This document shows, one piece after another, positions 44,951 through 56,332 of a stretch of DNA of 64,000 nucleotides. A program made the translations under genes and the position numbers. Source of the stretch: Geothrix oryzae (GTDB lineage Bacteria > Acidobacteriota > Holophagae > Holophagales > Holophagaceae). The stretch spans positions 806,001-870,000 of the forward strand of contig NZ_AP027079.1 of the NCBI RefSeq assembly GCF_030295385.1, written 5' to 3'. Position 1 is the first letter of the stretch. Every line of letters begins with the position of its first letter. The notes under the pieces are model-generated. The model searched no databases. It was given only the letters and a program-made list of their open reading frames with translations, and was not told the DNA's origin.

Positions 44951-45526
44951 ATGAGGTATTTAATATTGCTGTTTCTAGGATTACCAGGGGCTACTCTTCT
45001 CGCCTCAGGTCTGCATGGAATTAGGCTATTTGAGGACAAGAAAATTCAGTTAAATACCAGCGCGAAAGAGCTCAACATAGAGGATGTTGGTGAAGGGGTC
45101 CAACGATTTGGTCTCGTAGCAAAACATCATAAAATTAATCTAGAATTTGAAGTGGAAACTGGAGAGCCAACAGTGGTTTCGGATGAGTACCAAATGGCTT
45201 TCGGGATTGTTCCAAATATCAGGGCCGAGAAGCTCAAATGGTTGAAAATTCATCTCGACAGTAAATTAGTAACTCTGCCAAGAACTTCATATGATCGTTT
45301 ATATCAAACAAAAATTATCAAGTGTCAATTCTCAGCTGGTGGGTTTGAATTAATAATTTTTGGAGGAGACGGTGCTGATGCTTATGTGTGCACCTTGTCT
45401 TTTAATTATAAGAGATTAAAGAAAAGGGAAATTTGTGCCCTGGACAAGTCATTCCCCTCCTCGTCAGAGGTAACTATCTACAGAGACGATTACGAGGATT
45501 TCTCAAGCGGAAAGGCAAAGAAGTGA
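44951..45526 (+). CDS. Probable immunity protein for the orphan Tlde1-like toxin, exported
   Basis: A 191-residue protein beginning MRYLILLFLGLPGATLLASG, a clear signal peptide, so it should act in the periplasm. The mature region is beta-rich (QRFGLVAKHHKINLEFEVET, SFNYKRLKK) and Lys-rich, with no family I recognise. GGAGG at 44941-44945 precedes ATG 44951, and the start follows the toxin stop by one base, so it is coupled. AT-rich composition matches the two genes before it and not the host. A terminator follows 15 bases after the stop. Confidence 0.62.
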   Translation: MRYLILLFLGLPGATLLASGLHGIRLFEDKKIQLNTSAKELNIEDVGEGVQRFGLVAKHHKINLEFEVETGEPTVVSDEYQMAFGIVPNIRAEKLKWLKIHLDSKLVTLPRTSYDRLYQTKIIKCQFSAGGFELIIFGGDGADAYVCTLSFNYKRLKKREICALDKSFPSSSEVTIYRDDYEDFSSGKAKK

Positions 45527-45541
45527 AGCACACGACACCTC

Positions 45542-45567
45542 AAAGCCCCGGATCCCAAGGGCTTTTT
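45542..45567 (+). terminator. Rho-independent terminator of the Rhs toxin-immunity locus
   Basis: Stem AAAGCCC (45542-45548) with GGGCTTT (45559-45565), extended by two further T (TTTTT at 45563-45567). It closes the whole plus-strand toxin/immunity run. The remaining 190 bases to murJ hold no gene I can see. Confidence 0.72.
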
Positions 45568-45760
45568 CGTGGTCACGCCCACACGGGTGTGCGAATGTGC
45601 CTGAATGCAGAAAGTCCCGGATGAACCTGGGGCGATGACGGTATCTCTATCGTGATCTCCAGTGGTGATCTTGGTATATCAGTGCTGTGCTTTTGAGTGC
45701 ATCTTTGGTGTTGGATTTCCTGTTCGGGGAAATAGATCTGAAACTAAAGCAGACCACCTC

Positions 45761-47365
45761 TTAGCGGCGAACGAGCTTTCCTCGGAGCTTCGCGGCTAGG
45801 TTGCGGGCCTCGGGATGCCCGAATCCCGCGGCAGTAGCTCCGTAAACCACCGCGCAGAGGGCCACGAGGGGCAGGACTTTCAGCGCCAGGGCGGCGCGGG
45901 TGAAGGCGTGGGGGGCGTCGAGGGTGAGGAGGTGCGCGCCGCCCCAGGCGAGCAGGCCCATGAGGAGGCAGGCGGCGAGGGCGCGGGCGGTGGCGTTCAG
46001 GAGGGGGCGCAGGTCCAGGCCGGGCAGGCGGGGGCGCAGGCGCAGCAGCAGGCCCGCGAGGCCCGCGAGGCTGGCGAGGCCGTTGGCCAGGGCCAGGCCG
46101 CCGGTGCCGAGGGGCTTCAGCAGCGCGAGGCTGAGGGCCACATTCACCACCAGGGTGGCACCCGCCAGGGCCGCGGGGCCGCGGTAGTCCTTGAGGGCGT
46201 AGAGGGCCTGATTGCCCAGGCGCTGGGCGGCCACGAAGACCAGGCCCACGGACTGGAACACCAGGGTGAGGGCGGTCCAGTCGGCGGCGGCGGGATCGTA
46301 GGCGCCGGTGCGGAAGAGCAGGGCGCAGATGGGCCGCGCCAGCACGGCGAGGCCCACGGAGGCCGGCAGCACCAGCAGGGCTGAGGCCGAGATGGACTGC
46401 GTGAGGCTGCGGTTCAGGGCGGGCCAGTCGCGGGCCTCGGCCTGGCGCGAGAGGGTGGGCAGTCCGGCGGTGGCGAGGCTCATGGCGAAGAGCCCCAGCA
46501 CCATCTCGCCCATCATGCCGCTGTTGTAGAGCACCATCTGGGCGCCGTTGGGGAGCATGGAGGCCAGCATGGCGCTGATCAGGGCGTTGATGGGGTAGAT
46601 GCCGGCGGCCAGGAGGCCCGGCCCCATGCGCTTGAGGGCCTTGCGGACCCAGGGGTCGCGCAGGTGCAGGCCGACGGCGAGGCCGAAGCCCTCCTTCCGC
46701 ACGGCGGGCAGGATGACCAGCAGCTGGAGCACGCCCCCCGCCAGCACGGCCAGGGCGCACACGACCGCAACCGTCTCGAGCGGCACCTGGCCGCCTCGCC
46801 CCAGTAGGCGCAGCGAGAGCCACCCGAAGGCGATGAAGGCCAGGTTCCAGAACACGGAGACCGAGGCCGCCAGGGCGAAGCGGTGGCGCAGGTTCAGCAG
46901 GCCCGCGAAGCCCGCCGTGAGGCTCACCAGGGCCAGGTAGGGGAACATGATGCGGCCCAGCCGGGTGGTGAGCTCGCTCTGGGCCTCGGGGCGCCCCAGC
47001 ATCAGCAGGCCCGCCAGGGGCCCCATGAACAGGAGGACGAGGACCACGCCCAGCAGCAGGATCACCAGCAGGGTGCCCAGGAACCGTGCCGCCACGGCCT
47101 TCACGGCGGCCTCGCCCTCGGCGGCCTCGGCTTCGGCCAGGGTGGGCAGGAAGGCGGCGGTCATGGTGCCTTCGGCGGTGAAGCGGCGCAGCAGGTTGGG
47201 CAGGCGGAAGGCCACGGCGTAGGCATCCGCGGCGGCCCCCGCCCCCAGCACATGGCTGAGGAAGAAGGTCTGGAGCAGCCCCGTGAGGCGGCTCAGCAGC
47301 GTCATCAGCCCGACGACCCCGGCGGAGCGGAGCAGGCTGGGACGGGCGCGGGGGGAATCGCTCAC
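45761..47365 (-). CDS. murJ: Lipid II flippase MurJ
   Basis: A 534-residue, 14-helix MVF-family membrane protein. The N-terminus SLLRSAGVVGLMTLLSRLTG, then FFLSHVLGAGAAADAYAVAF and RLPNLLRRFTAEGTMTAAFL, are classic MviN/MurJ text. The family translocates lipid II across the inner membrane for peptidoglycan synthesis. I start it at GTG 47365: the open frame continues through the tRNA-Thr gene, which cannot be coding. No good ribosome site is visible, so the start is slightly uncertain. It follows tRNA-Thr on the same strand. Confidence 0.94.
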   Translation of the reverse strand: MSDSPRARPSLLRSAGVVGLMTLLSRLTGLLQTFFLSHVLGAGAAADAYAVAFRLPNLLRRFTAEGTMTAAFLPTLAEAEAAEGEAAVKAVAARFLGTLLVILLLGVVLVLLFMGPLAGLLMLGRPEAQSELTTRLGRIMFPYLALVSLTAGFAGLLNLRHRFALAASVSVFWNLAFIAFGWLSLRLLGRGGQVPLETVAVVCALAVLAGGVLQLLVILPAVRKEGFGLAVGLHLRDPWVRKALKRMGPGLLAAGIYPINALISAMLASMLPNGAQMVLYNSGMMGEMVLGLFAMSLATAGLPTLSRQAEARDWPALNRSLTQSISASALLVLPASVGLAVLARPICALLFRTGAYDPAAADWTALTLVFQSVGLVFVAAQRLGNQALYALKDYRGPAALAGATLVVNVALSLALLKPLGTGGLALANGLASLAGLAGLLLRLRPRLPGLDLRPLLNATARALAACLLMGLLAWGGAHLLTLDAPHAFTRAALALKVLPLVALCAVVYGATAAGFGHPEARNLAAKLRGKLVRR

Positions 47366-47406
47366 GGTCGGGTCTGGGCGGAATGGTCCATGAGGTTCCC
47401 CGGCAT

Positions 47407-47482
47407 TGGAGCCGCCTGCCGGAATCGAACCGGCGACCTCCAGATTACAAAGCTGGAGCTCTACCAACTGAGCTAAGGCGGC
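47407..47482 (-). tRNA. tRNA-Thr (anticodon TGU)
   Basis: The minus strand gives a full 76-base cloverleaf with encoded CCA. The acceptor arms GCCGCCT/AGGCGGC pair fully, the D arm is GCTC...GAGC, the T arm GCCGG-TTCGATT-CCGGC and the anticodon loop TTTGTAA gives anticodon TGT. The anticodon stem has four good pairs; the loop-closing pair 31-39 is C opposite T. The gene lies between accC and murJ. Confidence 0.95.
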
Positions 47483-47509
47483 GCAGGGTCCAGTCTATCG
47501 GATCAGGCC

Positions 47510-48940
<1,431 letters not shown>

Positions 48941-48942
48941 GG

Positions 48943-49506
48943 CTAGCCGATCCGGACCGCGTAGAGGCGCTCGCCGTACTCGACGGGAGTGCCATTCTCC
49001 ACCAGCACCTTCACGACTTCGCCGGCCACATCGCTTTCGATCTCGTTCATGAGCTTCATGGCTTCGACGATGCACAAGGTCTGGCCGGGCTTCACATAGT
49101 CACCGGGCGACACATAGGGCGCGGCGCTGGGGTTGGAGGCGCGGTAGAAGGTGCCCACGATGGGGCTGGTGACATAGTGGATGCCGGGCTCATCCACCGG
49201 CCCGACGGGCTGCGGGGCGGCGGCGGGGGCAGAGGACATGGCTGGGGCCAGGGGGGCGGCGACCACCACCGGGGCGGCGTGGACCACGGGGGCCGGGCCG
49301 TCCTTGCGGATGCGGAAGCGCATGTCCCCGGCTTCGAACTCGAATTCCTGGAAGGGTTCACGGCCCACGAGCGCGATGAGGGTCTTGATCTCCTCCAGGC
49401 CGATGGAGGTGGGGGTGGTGCGGGGGGCGGCGGGCCTGGGGGCGGCGGCCTTGGGGGCCTGGGGGGTCTTCTTGTCGGCAGCGGGCTTCTTGCGTGAAGT
49501 GCTCAT
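48943..49506 (-). CDS. accB: Acetyl-CoA carboxylase biotin carboxyl carrier protein
   Basis: A 187-residue BCCP. An Ala/Lys-rich N-terminus leads to a dimerisation-like region ([20 protein letters not shown]), a Pro/Ala hinge and a C-terminal biotinyl domain with the biotinylation motif [17 protein letters not shown] and [19 protein letters not shown] 49506 has GGAG. It is adjacent to and coupled with accC. It is distinct from the free carrier at 10552, so the cell has at least two carriers. Confidence 0.96.
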   Translation of the reverse strand: MSTSRKKPAADKKTPQAPKAAAPRPAAPRTTPTSIGLEEIKTLIALVGREPFQEFEFEAGDMRFRIRKDGPAPVVHAAPVVVAAPLAPAMSSAPAAAPQPVGPVDEPGIHYVTSPIVGTFYRASNPSAAPYVSPGDYVKPGQTLCIVEAMKLMNEIESDVAGEVVKVLVENGTPVEYGERLYAVRIG

Positions 49507-49575
49507 CAAAGCTCCAACGATCGGATCGGGCTGGGGAAGGGATCGAGCATAGCAAACCAGCCGGGGCGGATCAGG

Positions 49576-50043
49576 TCATGATTCTTCAGGAGGTTCTGCG
49601 GCCCCGACCTTCTTCTTGATTCGGGGGCCGTTTTCTTCCGGGCGGAACTCTTTGCGGGCGGCATCCAGGATGCCGTTGAGGAATTGCGTGCCTTCCTGGT
49701 CGCTGAATTCCTTCACGATCTCCAGGGCTTCGTTGATGACGATGGGGAAGGGCACTTCCTTCACATAGATCAGCTCGAACAGCCCCAGGCGGAGCAGGTT
49801 GCGATCCACGGCGGCCATGCGATGGATCTTCCAGTGCTCGGCGTACTTCGCCAGCACCCCGTCGATCTCGTCGAGATGTCCGTGCACGCCGTCCACCAGG
49901 CGCCGGGCATAGTAGAACGCATCCCGGTTCAGATCCTGGATGGCGTAGAAGCCGGCGAACACCTGATCCGGCTGGTAGCCGGTCAGGTCCATGGCATACA
50001 GCATTTGAAGGGCGTACTCGCGCCCCCGGCGACGGACACCCAT
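49576..50043 (-). CDS. nusB: Transcription antitermination factor NusB
   Basis: A 155-residue all-helical protein starting MGVRRRGREYALQMLYAMDL, with AVDRNLLRLGLFELIYV and PFPIVINEALEIVKEFSDQEG in the order typical of NusB. It binds boxA RNA with NusE to support rRNA transcription. The start follows the ribH stop immediately (TAG ATG), the usual ribH-nusB operon. A charged Lys/Pro tail extends past the fold. Confidence 0.94.
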   Translation of the reverse strand: MGVRRRGREYALQMLYAMDLTGYQPDQVFAGFYAIQDLNRDAFYYARRLVDGVHGHLDEIDGVLAKYAEHWKIHRMAAVDRNLLRLGLFELIYVKEVPFPIVINEALEIVKEFSDQEGTQFLNGILDAARKEFRPEENGPRIKKKVGAAEPPEES

Positions 50044-50532
50044 CTACTTGCGCCCCTTCGCAGCAGCCTTCAGGGCATGGGCGAGGTCGGTCATCTCGAG
50101 GACGCTCTGGGCGGCCTCCCAGCCCTTGTTGCCCATTTTCGCGCCGGCCCGGTCGATGGCCTGCTCCACGCTGTCGGTCGTCAGCACGCCGAAGGCCAGC
50201 GGCAGGCCGGTGTCCAGGGCCACCTGGGCGGCGCCCTTGGTGACTTCGGCGGCGATCATGTCGAAGTGCGGCGTGCCGCCGCGAATCACGGAACCCAGCA
50301 CGATGACGCCCGCATAGCGGCCGCTCTGGGCCGCCAGCTTGGCCGCCTGGGGCAGCTCGAAGCTTCCCGGGACGCGGATGAGGTCCAGCTGGTCTTCCCG
50401 TCCGCCGTGGCGGAGGATGCAGTCCTTCGCGCCGTCGATGAGGCGTTCGACGATGAAGTCGTTCCAGCGCGAGGCCACCAAGGCGAAACGGTCGCCGTCG
50501 TGGACGCGGATGTGGCCCTCAAAGATCCCCAT
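50044..50532 (-). CDS. ribH: 6,7-dimethyl-8-ribityllumazine synthase
   Basis: A 162-residue riboflavin-pathway enzyme. Text includes [59 protein letters not shown] and [20 protein letters not shown], covering all substrate-binding segments; the catalytic His lies in the TPHFD part. ATG 50532 is preferred, with GGGGGG upstream. I saw no FMN riboswitch before it. It is coupled with nusB downstream. Confidence 0.95.
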   Translation of the reverse strand: MGIFEGHIRVHDGDRFALVASRWNDFIVERLIDGAKDCILRHGGREDQLDLIRVPGSFELPQAAKLAAQSGRYAGVIVLGSVIRGGTPHFDMIAAEVTKGAAQVALDTGLPLAFGVLTTDSVEQAIDRAGAKMGNKGWEAAQSVLEMTDLAHALKAAAKGRK

Positions 50533-50596
50533 GGGAACCCCCCGAAAGGTGGTGTAAGAACTGATGAGGCTAACACAAACTGCCTGGACGGTCACC

Positions 50597-50633
50597 CGGA
50601 AACGGCCCGGGGTGATGTCCCGGGCCGTTTCCG
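50597..50633 (-). terminator. 15-bp perfect hairpin after acnB
   Basis: Arms CGGAAACGGCCCGGG (50597-50611) and CCCGGGCCGTTTCCG (50619-50633) pair perfectly with a 7-base loop. It sits just after the acnB stop in the minus direction and before ribH; a U-tract is absent. Confidence 0.78.
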
Positions 50634-50646
50634 AGCCGAGGGGGAC

Positions 50647-53223
50647 CTAGACCTGGACGGTGTCGGCCACTTCGCGGAAATCCGCGATCTGGTCGAAGTT
50701 CATGTAGCGGTAGATGTCTTTGGCCTTCGCGTCGACGACGCCGATCTGGGCCATGTACTCGGCCACGGTGGGGATGCGGCCGAGCAGGGCGCAGATGGCC
50801 GCCAGTTCCGCGGAGCCGAGGTAGACGCGGGTGTCCAGCCCCAGCCGGTTGGGGAAGTTGCGGGTGGAGGTGGACATGGCCGTGCTGCCCTTGCGGATCT
50901 GCGCCTGGTTGCCCATGCACAGCGAGCAGCCGGGCATCTCCATGCGGGCGCCGGTGCGGCCAAGGATGCCGTAGTAGCCCTCCTGGGTGAGGACATACTC
51001 GTCCATCTTGGTGGGCGGGGCGATCCAGAGGCGGGTGGGGATGTCGCTCTTGCCGTCCAGCAGCTTCCCGGCGGCGCGGAAGTGGCCGATGTTGGTCATG
51101 CAGGAGCCGATGAATACTTCGTCGATCTTGTCGCCGGCCACCGTGGACAGGAGCTTCACATCGTCGGGATCGTTGGGGCAGGCCAGCAGCGGCTCCTTCA
51201 CCTCGGCCAGGTCGATCTCGATGACGGCGGCGTAGTCGGCGTCCGCATCCGGCGCCAGCAGCTCGGGTTTCGCGATCCAGGCCTGCATGGCCTTGATGCG
51301 GTTCTCCAGCGTTTCGCGGTGCTCGTAGCCGTTGGCGATCATCCACTTCATGAGCACGATGTTGGAGTTCATGTACTCGATGATCGGTTCCTTGTCCAAG
51401 CGCACGGTGCAACCGGCGGCGGACCGCTCGGCGGAGGCGTCGGACAGCTCAAAGGCCTGCTCCACCTTCAGCTTGGGCAGGCCTTCGATCTCGAGGATGC
51501 GGCCGCTGAAGATGTTCTTCTTGCCCTTCTTCTCGACGGTGAGCAGCCCCTGCTGGATGGCGTAGTAGGGGATGGCGTTCACGAGGTCGCGCAGGGTGAC
51601 GCCGGGCTGCAGCTCACCATTGAAGCGCACGAGCACGGATTCCGGCATGTCCAGGGGCATGACGCCCGTGGCGGCGGCGAAGGCCACCAGACCCGAACCC
51701 GCGGGGAAGGAGATGCCGATGGGGAAGCGGGTGTGCGAGTCGCCGCCGGTACCGACCGTATCCGGCAGCAGCAGGCGGTTCAGCCAGCTGTGGATGACGC
51801 CGTCGCCGGGCTTCAGCGAGACGCCGCCGCGGTTCGTGATGAAGGGCGGCAGCTCGCGGTGGGTCTTCACATCCACGGGCTTGGGGTAGGGCGCCGTGTG
51901 GCAGAAGGACTGCATCACCATGTCGGCGGAGAACTGGAGGCAGGCCAGGTCCTTCAGCTCGTCGCGGGTCATGGGCCCCGTGGTGTCCTGGGAGCCCACG
52001 GTGGTCATGCGCGGCTCGCAGTAGGTGCCGGGGCGGATGCCCGTCACGCCGCAGGCGCGGCCCACCATCTTCTGCGCGAGCGAGAACCCCTTGCCGGTGT
52101 CCTTGGGGATCGCAGGCAGGCGGAAGGCGGTGGAGGCGGGGAGGCCCAGGGCGGCGCGAGCCTTGGCCGTGAGGCCGCGGCCTATGATCAGGGGGATGCG
52201 GCCGCCGGCGCGGACCTCGTCGAAGATGACCTCCGACTTCACCTTGAACTCGGCGATGACTTTGCCGTTCTTCAGGGCCTTGCCCTCGTAGGGGCGCAGC
52301 TCGATGACATCGCCCATGTCCATGCCGTTGACATCCAGTTCGATGGGCAGGGCACCGGCGTCTTCCATGGTGTTATAGAAAATGGGCGCGATCTTGGAGC
52401 CCAGGCAGACGCCGCCGAAGCGCTTGTTGGGCACGAAGGGGATGTCCTCGCCCGTGAACCAGAGCACGGAGTTGGTGGCGGACTTTCTAGAGGAACCGGT
52501 GCCCACCACATCGCCCACATAAGCCACGAGGTGGCCCTTGGCCTTGAGGCCCTCCAGCTGCTTGAGGGGGCCCACCTTGCCGGGATCATCGGGGGTGATG
52601 CCGGGTCGGGCGTTCTTCAGCATGGCCACGGCGTGGAGCGGAATGTCGGGGCGGCTCCACGCATCGGGGGCCGGGGACAGGTCATCGGTATTGGTCTCGC
52701 CCGTGACTTTGAAGACCGTCAGGGTGAGGCTCTGGGGCACTTCCGGGTGGCTGGTGAACCACTCGGCCTCGGCCCAGGACTTCAGCACGGCCTGGGCGTT
52801 GGCATTGCCGGCATCGGCCTTGGCCTTGACTTCGGCGAAGGCGTCGAAGACCAGCAGGGTCTTCTTCAGCCCCTCGGCGGCGATGCCGCCCACCTGGGCG
52901 TCTTCCAGCAGGTCGATGAGGGGCTTCACATTGAAGCCGCCGAGCATGGTGCCCAGCAGCTCCGTGGCCTTCTCGCGCGGCACCAGGGCCACTTTCTCGG
53001 CGCCCTTGGCCACGGCGGCCAGGAAGGCGGCCTTCACCCGCGCGGCGTCGTCCACGCCGGCGGGCACGCGGTGGGTCAGCAGGTCGAGGAGGAAGGCCTC
53101 TTCGCCCGCGGGGGGATGGGCCAGGAGGAGGGTGAGTTCGGAGGTCTGCGCTTCGGTGAGGGGCAGGGGGGGGATGCCCAGGGCGGCCCGTTCGGCGACA
53201 TGTTGGCGATAGGCTTGCAGCAC
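50647..53223 (-). CDS. acnB: Bifunctional aconitate hydratase 2 / 2-methylisocitrate dehydratase (AcnB)
   Basis: About 858 residues, the length of E. coli AcnB. The N-terminus [20 protein letters not shown] matches the AcnB HEAT-like start, with [20 protein letters not shown] next. The iron-sulphur ligands lie in [20 protein letters not shown] and [18 protein letters not shown]. It catalyses citrate/isocitrate exchange and probably 2-methylcitrate-cycle dehydration. I place the start at GTG 53223, aligning with E. coli MLEEYRKH and having GGGGAG upstream; a TTG two codons earlier is the alternative. Confidence 0.96.
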   Translation of the reverse strand: MLQAYRQHVAERAALGIPPLPLTEAQTSELTLLLAHPPAGEEAFLLDLLTHRVPAGVDDAARVKAAFLAAVAKGAEKVALVPREKATELLGTMLGGFNVKPLIDLLEDAQVGGIAAEGLKKTLLVFDAFAEVKAKADAGNANAQAVLKSWAEAEWFTSHPEVPQSLTLTVFKVTGETNTDDLSPAPDAWSRPDIPLHAVAMLKNARPGITPDDPGKVGPLKQLEGLKAKGHLVAYVGDVVGTGSSRKSATNSVLWFTGEDIPFVPNKRFGGVCLGSKIAPIFYNTMEDAGALPIELDVNGMDMGDVIELRPYEGKALKNGKVIAEFKVKSEVIFDEVRAGGRIPLIIGRGLTAKARAALGLPASTAFRLPAIPKDTGKGFSLAQKMVGRACGVTGIRPGTYCEPRMTTVGSQDTTGPMTRDELKDLACLQFSADMVMQSFCHTAPYPKPVDVKTHRELPPFITNRGGVSLKPGDGVIHSWLNRLLLPDTVGTGGDSHTRFPIGISFPAGSGLVAFAAATGVMPLDMPESVLVRFNGELQPGVTLRDLVNAIPYYAIQQGLLTVEKKGKKNIFSGRILEIEGLPKLKVEQAFELSDASAERSAAGCTVRLDKEPIIEYMNSNIVLMKWMIANGYEHRETLENRIKAMQAWIAKPELLAPDADADYAAVIEIDLAEVKEPLLACPNDPDDVKLLSTVAGDKIDEVFIGSCMTNIGHFRAAGKLLDGKSDIPTRLWIAPPTKMDEYVLTQEGYYGILGRTGARMEMPGCSLCMGNQAQIRKGSTAMSTSTRNFPNRLGLDTRVYLGSAELAAICALLGRIPTVAEYMAQIGVVDAKAKDIYRYMNFDQIADFREVADTVQV

Positions 53224-53418
53224 GGTCAACTCCCCATAGAACGCCGCTGGGCGCGATGCGAACCTTCATTCTACATCCCGCCCGGCGCTGGGCGGGGAGC
53301 CGCTTCCCCGGTGGCGCATGGTCTGCCCGAATTCTGGACAGAGGGGGTGTCCTGCTCAATCCCTACTCATTCTCAGGGCGTTCCGGGCCGATCCAGGGGA
53401 TGGGAGAGTGCACGAAGC

Positions 53419-54621
53419 ATGACCATCAAACGGGTGAAGGTCGAGGACCTCAAGGCGGGCATGTATGTCCATGATCTCAACTGCAGTTGGCTCGAACATG
53501 GATTTATCCGGCAGCGCTTTGCGCTGAAGCATGCCGATCAGATCCAGAAGATCCGGGACCACGGGCTGAATGAAATCTACATCGACACCGCCCGCGGGGA
53601 CGATGTGGCGGGGGCCCCCACCCAGGCCGAGATCGAACAGGGCCTGGCGCAGCGGCTCAAGGCCTCGGCCACGGGCGGGGCCGCGCTCGCCCCGGCCCGG
53701 GTCTCCCAGCGGGAGGAGGCGATCGCCGCGCGGAGCATCCTGGGCGAAGCGGCCGATGTGGTGCAGGGTCTGCTCCAGGATGTGCGGCTTGGAAAGCAGC
53801 TGGATCCGGCCAAGGCCCTGCCCCTGGTGAAGGCGATGCGCTCCTCCGTGTTGCGGAACCCCGGGGCGCTGATCAGCCTGTCCCGCATCAAGAATGCCGA
53901 CACTTACACCTTCCAGCACTCGGTGAGCATCTGCGCCCTGCTGGTGTCCTTCGCCCAGGCCCTGGGCATGGATGCCGCCACGGTGGAGGAGGCGGGTCTG
54001 GGAGGGTTGCTCCACGATGTGGGGAAGATGAAGGTCCCGAACGAGATCCTCAACAAACCGGGGAAGCTGACGGAGGACGAGTTCGTCGTCATGAAGTCCC
54101 ACGCCGATCTCGGCGAGGCGATCCTGAGGGGCGTGCCCGGGATCTCAAGCCTTGTCGTCCGCATCGCCGGGGAGCATCACGAGAAGGTGTCCGGCGGTGG
54201 CTACCCCCGGGGGATCGCGGCCGGGGAGATCTCCCAGATCGGCCGCATGGCCGCCATCGTGGATGTCTACGACGCGCTCACCTCCAACCGCGTCTACCAC
54301 AAGGGGAAGGAGCCCTCCGAGGTGCTGAAGCGGCTCCTGGAATGGAGCGGCTCGCACCTGGATGGCGACCTGGTGCAGCACTTCATCCGGATCCTGGGCA
54401 TCTACCCGGTGGGGTCGCTGGTGCGCCTGTCCGGGGGCCGGCTGGCCGTGGTGGTGGAACAGGGGGAAGATCTGCTCCGGCCCACCGTGCGGGTGGTGTT
54501 CGATGCGAGTCGGAAGCTTCACCTCCAGCCCCGGGACCTGCACCTGGCCCACGCCACGGAGCAGATCGTGGACTACGAGGAGCCCCTGGCCTGGGGTCTG
54601 GATCCGGCGACCTACCTCTGA
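53419..54621 (+). CDS. HD-GYP domain cyclic-di-GMP phosphodiesterase
   Basis: A 400-residue protein. The N-terminal DUF3391-like part is IKRVKVEDLKAGMYVHDLNC. The HD-GYP domain holds FQHSVSICALLVSFAQALG, GLLHDVGKMKVPNEILNKPG (HD near 199), HHE at 253-255 and GGGYPRGIAAGEISQIGRMA, so all metal and GYP residues are present and c-di-GMP hydrolysis is expected. A C-terminal beta domain (VGSLVRLSGGRLAVVVEQ) follows. It is cytoplasmic and links with the PilZ protein at 7740 as a second c-di-GMP element in the window. ATG 53419. Confidence 0.9.
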   Translation: MTIKRVKVEDLKAGMYVHDLNCSWLEHGFIRQRFALKHADQIQKIRDHGLNEIYIDTARGDDVAGAPTQAEIEQGLAQRLKASATGGAALAPARVSQREEAIAARSILGEAADVVQGLLQDVRLGKQLDPAKALPLVKAMRSSVLRNPGALISLSRIKNADTYTFQHSVSICALLVSFAQALGMDAATVEEAGLGGLLHDVGKMKVPNEILNKPGKLTEDEFVVMKSHADLGEAILRGVPGISSLVVRIAGEHHEKVSGGGYPRGIAAGEISQIGRMAAIVDVYDALTSNRVYHKGKEPSEVLKRLLEWSGSHLDGDLVQHFIRILGIYPVGSLVRLSGGRLAVVVEQGEDLLRPTVRVVFDASRKLHLQPRDLHLAHATEQIVDYEEPLAWGLDPATYL

Positions 54622-54622
54622 A

Positions 54623-56332
54623 TCAGTATCCCGCCGCCTGCCCGTCCTTCCGCGATTCCGAGGCCCCGAAGTAGACCTTCTGCCTGGGGTCCCAGCGGAT
54701 GGCCTGGTAGCCGCCGTAGCCGCCGAACATCCAGCCCACCCCATGGCCGCGGTTCATAAGCTCGCGGACGGTCTCATAGGGGAAGCCGCTCTCCAGCTGG
54801 ATGGTGCCGGGCAGCTTCCCTTTTTCGCCGGTGGGCTCCGGAGAACCGTCGTGGCTCATGCGGGGCGCGTCGCCGGCCTCCTGGGCGTTCATGCCGAAGT
54901 CGATCATGTTCATCACGATCTGGGCATGGCCGATGGGCTGGAACTCACCGCCCATGACGCCATAGCTGAGGAAGGGCTGGCCGTCCTTGGTGATGAAGCC
55001 GGGGATGATGGTGTGGAAGGGCCGCTTGCCGGGCGCGTAGCTGTTGGCGTTGCCTTCTTCGAGGTTGAACAGCTCGCCCCGGTCCTGGAGGCAGAAACCC
55101 AGGTCGCCGGGCGTCATGCCGCTGCCCATGCCGCGGTAGTTGCTCTGGATGAGGCTCACCATGTTGCCCTCGCTGTCGGCGGTGGTCAGGTAGACCGTGT
55201 CGCCTTCCTTGAGGGGCGGGTGGCCCGCCTCCAGGCGGCGCGAGGCGCGGTCGCCGATGAGGGCCCGGCGCTGGGCGGCGTAGTCCTTCGAGAGCAGCCA
55301 GGCCAGCGGCACCTTCATGAAGGCGGCGTCGGCGTAGAACCGGGCCCGGTCCTCGAAGGCCAGCTTCTTGGCTTCGGTGAACAGGTGGACATGCTGAGGG
55401 CTGCCGAAGGGGATCTTCGAGAAGTCGTAGCCTTCGAGGATGTTCAGCATCTGCAGGGCGGCGATGCCCTGGCCGTTGGGGGGCAGCTCCCACACCTCGT
55501 AGCCGCGGTAGGTCACGCTGACGGGCTCGACCCACTCCGAATGGTGGGCGGCCAGGTCCTCGTAGCTGAGGAAGCCGCCCTGGGCCTTCATGTAGGCGTC
55601 GATCTTGCGGGCGATCTCGCCCTTGTAGAAGGCGTCGCGGCCTTCTTTCCCGAGGATCTCCAGCGTCTTCGCCAGGCGCGGATTGCGGAAGATCTCGCCG
55701 CTCTTCGGCGCGCGCTTGCCGTCCACGGTGAAGGTTTCCGTGAAGCCCGGGAACTTCCCGAGCACGGGCACGCTGCGGTCCCAGTAGTAGGCGATGAGCT
55801 CGCTGACCGGGAAGCCCTCCTTGGCGTAGCGGATGGCCGGGGCCAGCACCTGGGCCATGGGCAGCTTGCCGAATTTCTTGTGCAGCTCGAACCAGCCGTC
55901 CACGCAGCCCGGCACGCTCACGGGCAGGGGGCCGTGGGGCGGAATGTGCTTGAGGCCGAGCTTCTTGAAGTGCTCGAGGCCGAGCGATTTCGGGGAGCGC
56001 CCGCTGCCGTTGAGGCCGTGCAGCTTCTTCGTCTTGGCGTCCCACACGATGGCGTAGAGGTCGCCGCCCATGCCGCTGCCCGTGGGTTCCATGAGGCCCA
56101 GGGCCGCGTCCGCGGCGATGGCGGCGTCCACGGCAGAACCGCCCTGCTTCAGCACATCCAGGGCGATCTGGGTCACCAGGGCCTGGCTGGTGCAGGCCAT
56201 GCCGTGCTGGGCCGCCACTTCGGAGCGGGTGGCGAAGGCCCGGCCCGTGACGCGGTCGCCGGCCAGCAGGGGCAGGGCCGCCAGGGACAGGGCGACCAGA
56301 GATGGGGCGAGGCATGCCGTCGGGATGCGCAT
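54623..56332 (-). CDS. Gamma-glutamyltransferase-family Ntn hydrolase, exported
   Basis: A 569-residue periplasmic enzyme with a signal peptide (LAPSLVALSLAALPLLAG). The GGT N-terminal text is AAQHGMACTSQALVTQIALD, then GGSAVDAAIAADAALGLMEP, TGSGMGGDLYAIVW. The autocleavage/catalytic Thr lies in DTVYLTTADSEGNMVSLIQS, and GSGMTPGDLGFCLQDRG supplies the following loop. The family hydrolyses or transfers gamma-glutamyl groups, for example from glutathione. ATG 56332 with GGAGG is clear. It converges with the HD-GYP gene at 54621/54623. Confidence 0.9.
   Translation of the reverse strand: MRIPTACLAPSLVALSLAALPLLAGDRVTGRAFATRSEVAAQHGMACTSQALVTQIALDVLKQGGSAVDAAIAADAALGLMEPTGSGMGGDLYAIVWDAKTKKLHGLNGSGRSPKSLGLEHFKKLGLKHIPPHGPLPVSVPGCVDGWFELHKKFGKLPMAQVLAPAIRYAKEGFPVSELIAYYWDRSVPVLGKFPGFTETFTVDGKRAPKSGEIFRNPRLAKTLEILGKEGRDAFYKGEIARKIDAYMKAQGGFLSYEDLAAHHSEWVEPVSVTYRGYEVWELPPNGQGIAALQMLNILEGYDFSKIPFGSPQHVHLFTEAKKLAFEDRARFYADAAFMKVPLAWLLSKDYAAQRRALIGDRASRRLEAGHPPLKEGDTVYLTTADSEGNMVSLIQSNYRGMGSGMTPGDLGFCLQDRGELFNLEEGNANSYAPGKRPFHTIIPGFITKDGQPFLSYGVMGGEFQPIGHAQIVMNMIDFGMNAQEAGDAPRMSHDGSPEPTGEKGKLPGTIQLESGFPYETVRELMNRGHGVGWMFGGYGGYQAIRWDPRQKVYFGASESRKDGQAAGY

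Noticed and set aside
50533-50596. FMN riboswitch before ribH
   Set aside because: The gap is about 60 bases and AT-poor with none of the conserved RFN elements.
49684-53418. Very long open frame on the plus strand opposite nusB, ribH and acnB
   Set aside because: It is the antisense shadow of well-supported minus-strand genes in GC-rich DNA; the translation is His/Gly/Ala-rich with no family text. Only the HD-GYP part from 53419 on is real.
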